A program made the translations under genes and the position numbers. Positions 43,594 to 45,007 of a stretch of DNA of 45,007 nt are shown in pieces. Source of the DNA: Candidatus Eisenbacteria bacterium. Its GTDB lineage: Bacteria; Eisenbacteria; RBG-16-71-46; JACRLI01. The notes under the pieces were generated by a model. That model did not search any database, was not told where the DNA came from, and saw only the letters and a program-made list of their open reading frames with translations. The stretch lies in assembly GCA_016235265.1 (NCBI GenBank), contig JACRLI010000013.1:1-45007 (forward strand). The letters are read 5' to 3'. Each line of letters starts with the position of its first letter. Position 1 is the first letter of the stretch.

Positions 43594-45007
43594 ATGAAGA
43601 CGCGCGTGATGGTGGACCCGCTGACCCGGATCGAGGGACACCTGCGGGTCGAGGCGATGGTGGAGGACGGCAGCGTGGTGGAAGCCCGCTGCGGCGGCAC
43701 GCTGTACCGGGGGTTCGAACAGATCCTCGAGGGCCGCGACCCGCTGGATGCGGTGCAGCTCACGCAGCGATTCTGCGGCGTGTGCCCCACCGCCCACGCG
43801 GTGGCATCCTCGCAGTGCCTGGACCACGCGTTCGGCATCATGCCGCCCGACAACGGGCGCATCATCCGCAACCTGATCCAGGGCTCCAACTACATCCAGT
43901 CGCATATTCTCCACTTCTACCACCTGGCGGCCCTGGACTACGTGCGCGGGCCCGAGTTCCCGCCCTTCATCCCGCGGTACGAGGCGGACTACCGGCTGCC
44001 GAAATCCACCAGTGACGAGATCGTGAGCCACTACGTGCAGGCGCTGCACGTGCGCCTGAAGGCCCACGAGATGTCGGCGGTGTTCTCCGGGAAGATGCCC
44101 CACTGCGCGTCGGTGGTTCCCGGAGGGGTGACCGTCACCCCGGCGGTGGACAAGGTCACCACGTTCCTGTGGCGACTGAAGGAGCTGCGCGAGTTCATCA
44201 CCGGGACGTACCTGCCCGACGTGCTCACCGTGGCGGAGGTGTACCGCGAGTACGCGGAGATCGGCGCGGGGGCGAAGAACTACCTCTCCTACGGTGCGTT
44301 CGACCTGGACAACGAACCGGCGGTCACGAGCCGGAAGCGCTTCTTCCCGATGGGCCTGGTACGGGATGGGAAGCTGGAGCCGCTGGACCCGGCCCGCATC
44401 GCCGAAGACGTGCGGCACTCCTGGTACTCGTCCCCCAGCCATCTCGCCCCGGCCGTGGGACGGACCACGCCCGATCCGGCCAAGCCCTCGGCCTACACGT
44501 GGCTCAAGGCGCCCCGCTACGCCGACTCGGTGTGCGAAGTCGGTCCGGCGGCGCGCGCCGCAGTCGCCGTCGCCGCCGGCGGCAGTTCCCCGCACCTGGA
44601 CGCGCTGCACGAAGCCCTCACGCGCCTGCGGCTCAAGCCCGGAAACCTGTCCTCGGTGCTGGGCCGGCACCTGGCGCGGGCCGTCGAGACCCGGGTGCTG
44701 GCCGACGCCATGTCGGACTGGGTGCTGCAGATCAAGCTGGACCAGCCCGTGGCCACGCCGTTCACCATCCCCGACCAGGCCCAGGGCTACGGGCTGTGGG
44801 ACGCCTCGAGGGGGGCCCTCGGGCACTGGGTGAGCATCCGGAACAAGCGAATCGAGCGGTACCAGGCGGTGGTCCCGACGACCTGGAACGCCTCCCCGCG
44901 CGACGATCGCGGCCGGCCGGGGCCGATCGAGCTGGCGCTCGTCGGGGCGCCGGTCCCGGACGTCGAGAATCCCTTTTCCCTGGCCCGCGTGGTGCGCTCG
45001 TTCGACC
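43594..45007 (+). CDS. [NiFe]-type hydrogenase large subunit, cut by the window end
   Basis: The start is ATG 43594 with AGGAGG five bases upstream. The first 471 residues are visible and end mid-gene. The N-terminal metal-site motif L1 is present as RGFEQILEGRDPLDAVQLTQRFCGVCPTAHA. Strings such as NLIQGSNYIQSHILHFYHLAALDYV and PHCASVVPGGVT are typical of periplasmic group 1 uptake hydrogenases and match the layout of the Desulfovibrio NiFeSe enzyme. The C-terminal L2 motif (DPCxxC or DPUxxC) lies outside the window, so Ni-Cys or Ni-Sec ligation cannot be judged. The reaction is reversible H2 oxidation. Confidence 0.95.
   Translation, partial: MKTRVMVDPLTRIEGHLRVEAMVEDGSVVEARCGGTLYRGFEQILEGRDPLDAVQLTQRFCGVCPTAHAVASSQCLDHAFGIMPPDNGRIIRNLIQGSNYIQSHILHFYHLAALDYVRGPEFPPFIPRYEADYRLPKSTSDEIVSHYVQALHVRLKAHEMSAVFSGKMPHCASVVPGGVTVTPAVDKVTTFLWRLKELREFITGTYLPDVLTVAEVYREYAEIGAGAKNYLSYGAFDLDNEPAVTSRKRFFPMGLVRDGKLEPLDPARIAEDVRHSWYSSPSHLAPAVGRTTPDPAKPSAYTWLKAPRYADSVCEVGPAARAAVAVAAGGSSPHLDALHEALTRLRLKPGNLSSVLGRHLARAVETRVLADAMSDWVLQIKLDQPVATPFTIPDQAQGYGLWDASRGALGHWVSIRNKRIERYQAVVPTTWNASPRDDRGRPGPIELALVGAPVPDVENPFSLARVVRSFD

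Overview
The window is about 45 kb of very GC-rich bacterial chromosome with short intergenic gaps and many 4-base ATGA/GTGA gene overlaps. No rRNA, tRNA, CRISPR, integrase or transposase is visible. Several traits point to a poorly cultured, diderm, environmental lineage of the Candidatus Eisenbacteria / Fibrobacterota-Chlorobiota-Bacteroidota / Gemmatimonadota type. These are a FlgD-like C-terminal secretion tail, a PEP-CTERM tail, a TonB receptor, a type III glutamine synthetase, a fused CcoN-CcoO oxidase subunit and recurrent TTG starts with strong Shine-Dalgarno sites. This taxonomic guess is an inference.

Left end (1-12.7 kb): mostly envelope and secreted proteins. They are a PEP-CTERM protein, an M48 lipoprotein peptidase coupled to an outer-membrane barrel protein, a choice-of-anchor-P-like secreted protein, a small secreted lipocalin-like protein, a parvulin-type chaperone facing a TonB-dependent receptor, an adenylate-forming (PaaK-like) enzyme next to a signal-less NMT1/SsuA-like binding protein, and a second small secreted protein. 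The two small secreted proteins at 3870 and 12258 end in nearly the same C-terminal motif, WGRLRxx(F/Y)R.

Middle (13-24.7 kb): a decayed fatty-acid desaturase, then one long minus-strand catabolic block. In transcription order it holds a GNAT-like protein, a thiolase-like protein lacking the nucleophilic Cys, a DUF35 Zn-ribbon partner, a xanthine-dehydrogenase-family FAD subunit, a fused [2Fe-2S]/molybdopterin subunit, an array of three 30-bp palindromic units, FdrA, DUF1116 (YlbE-like), a cyclase/kynurenine-formamidase-like hydrolase and DUF2877 (YlbF-like). FdrA/YlbE/YlbF form the oxamate carbamoyltransferase of E. coli allantoin catabolism, so this block looks like a pathway for an N-containing (hetero)cycle or ureide ending in carbamoyl transfer.

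25-30 kb: a secreted protein with three internal repeats and a FlgD-like tail, transcribed from a near-consensus promoter, divergent from type III glutamine synthetase. 30-38.6 kb: a compact cbb3 oxidase operon ccoNO-Q-P-G-H-(TauE/SafE)-I-S. It has a monoheme CcoP and a frameshift near the start of ccoI. The region upstream is dense in palindromes and holds a 163-bp element with 32-bp perfect terminal inverted repeats.

39-45 kb: a lipoprotein, a periplasmic coiled-coil protein, a secreted thioredoxin-TPR protein whose CxxC reads TGA-H-S-C (candidate selenocysteine), and divergently a Tat-exported group 1 [NiFe]-type hydrogenase whose large subunit runs off the window. The oxidase and hydrogenase suggest a flexible, microaerobic, H2-using lifestyle. 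The selenoprotein candidate beside the hydrogenase is the most interesting single point.
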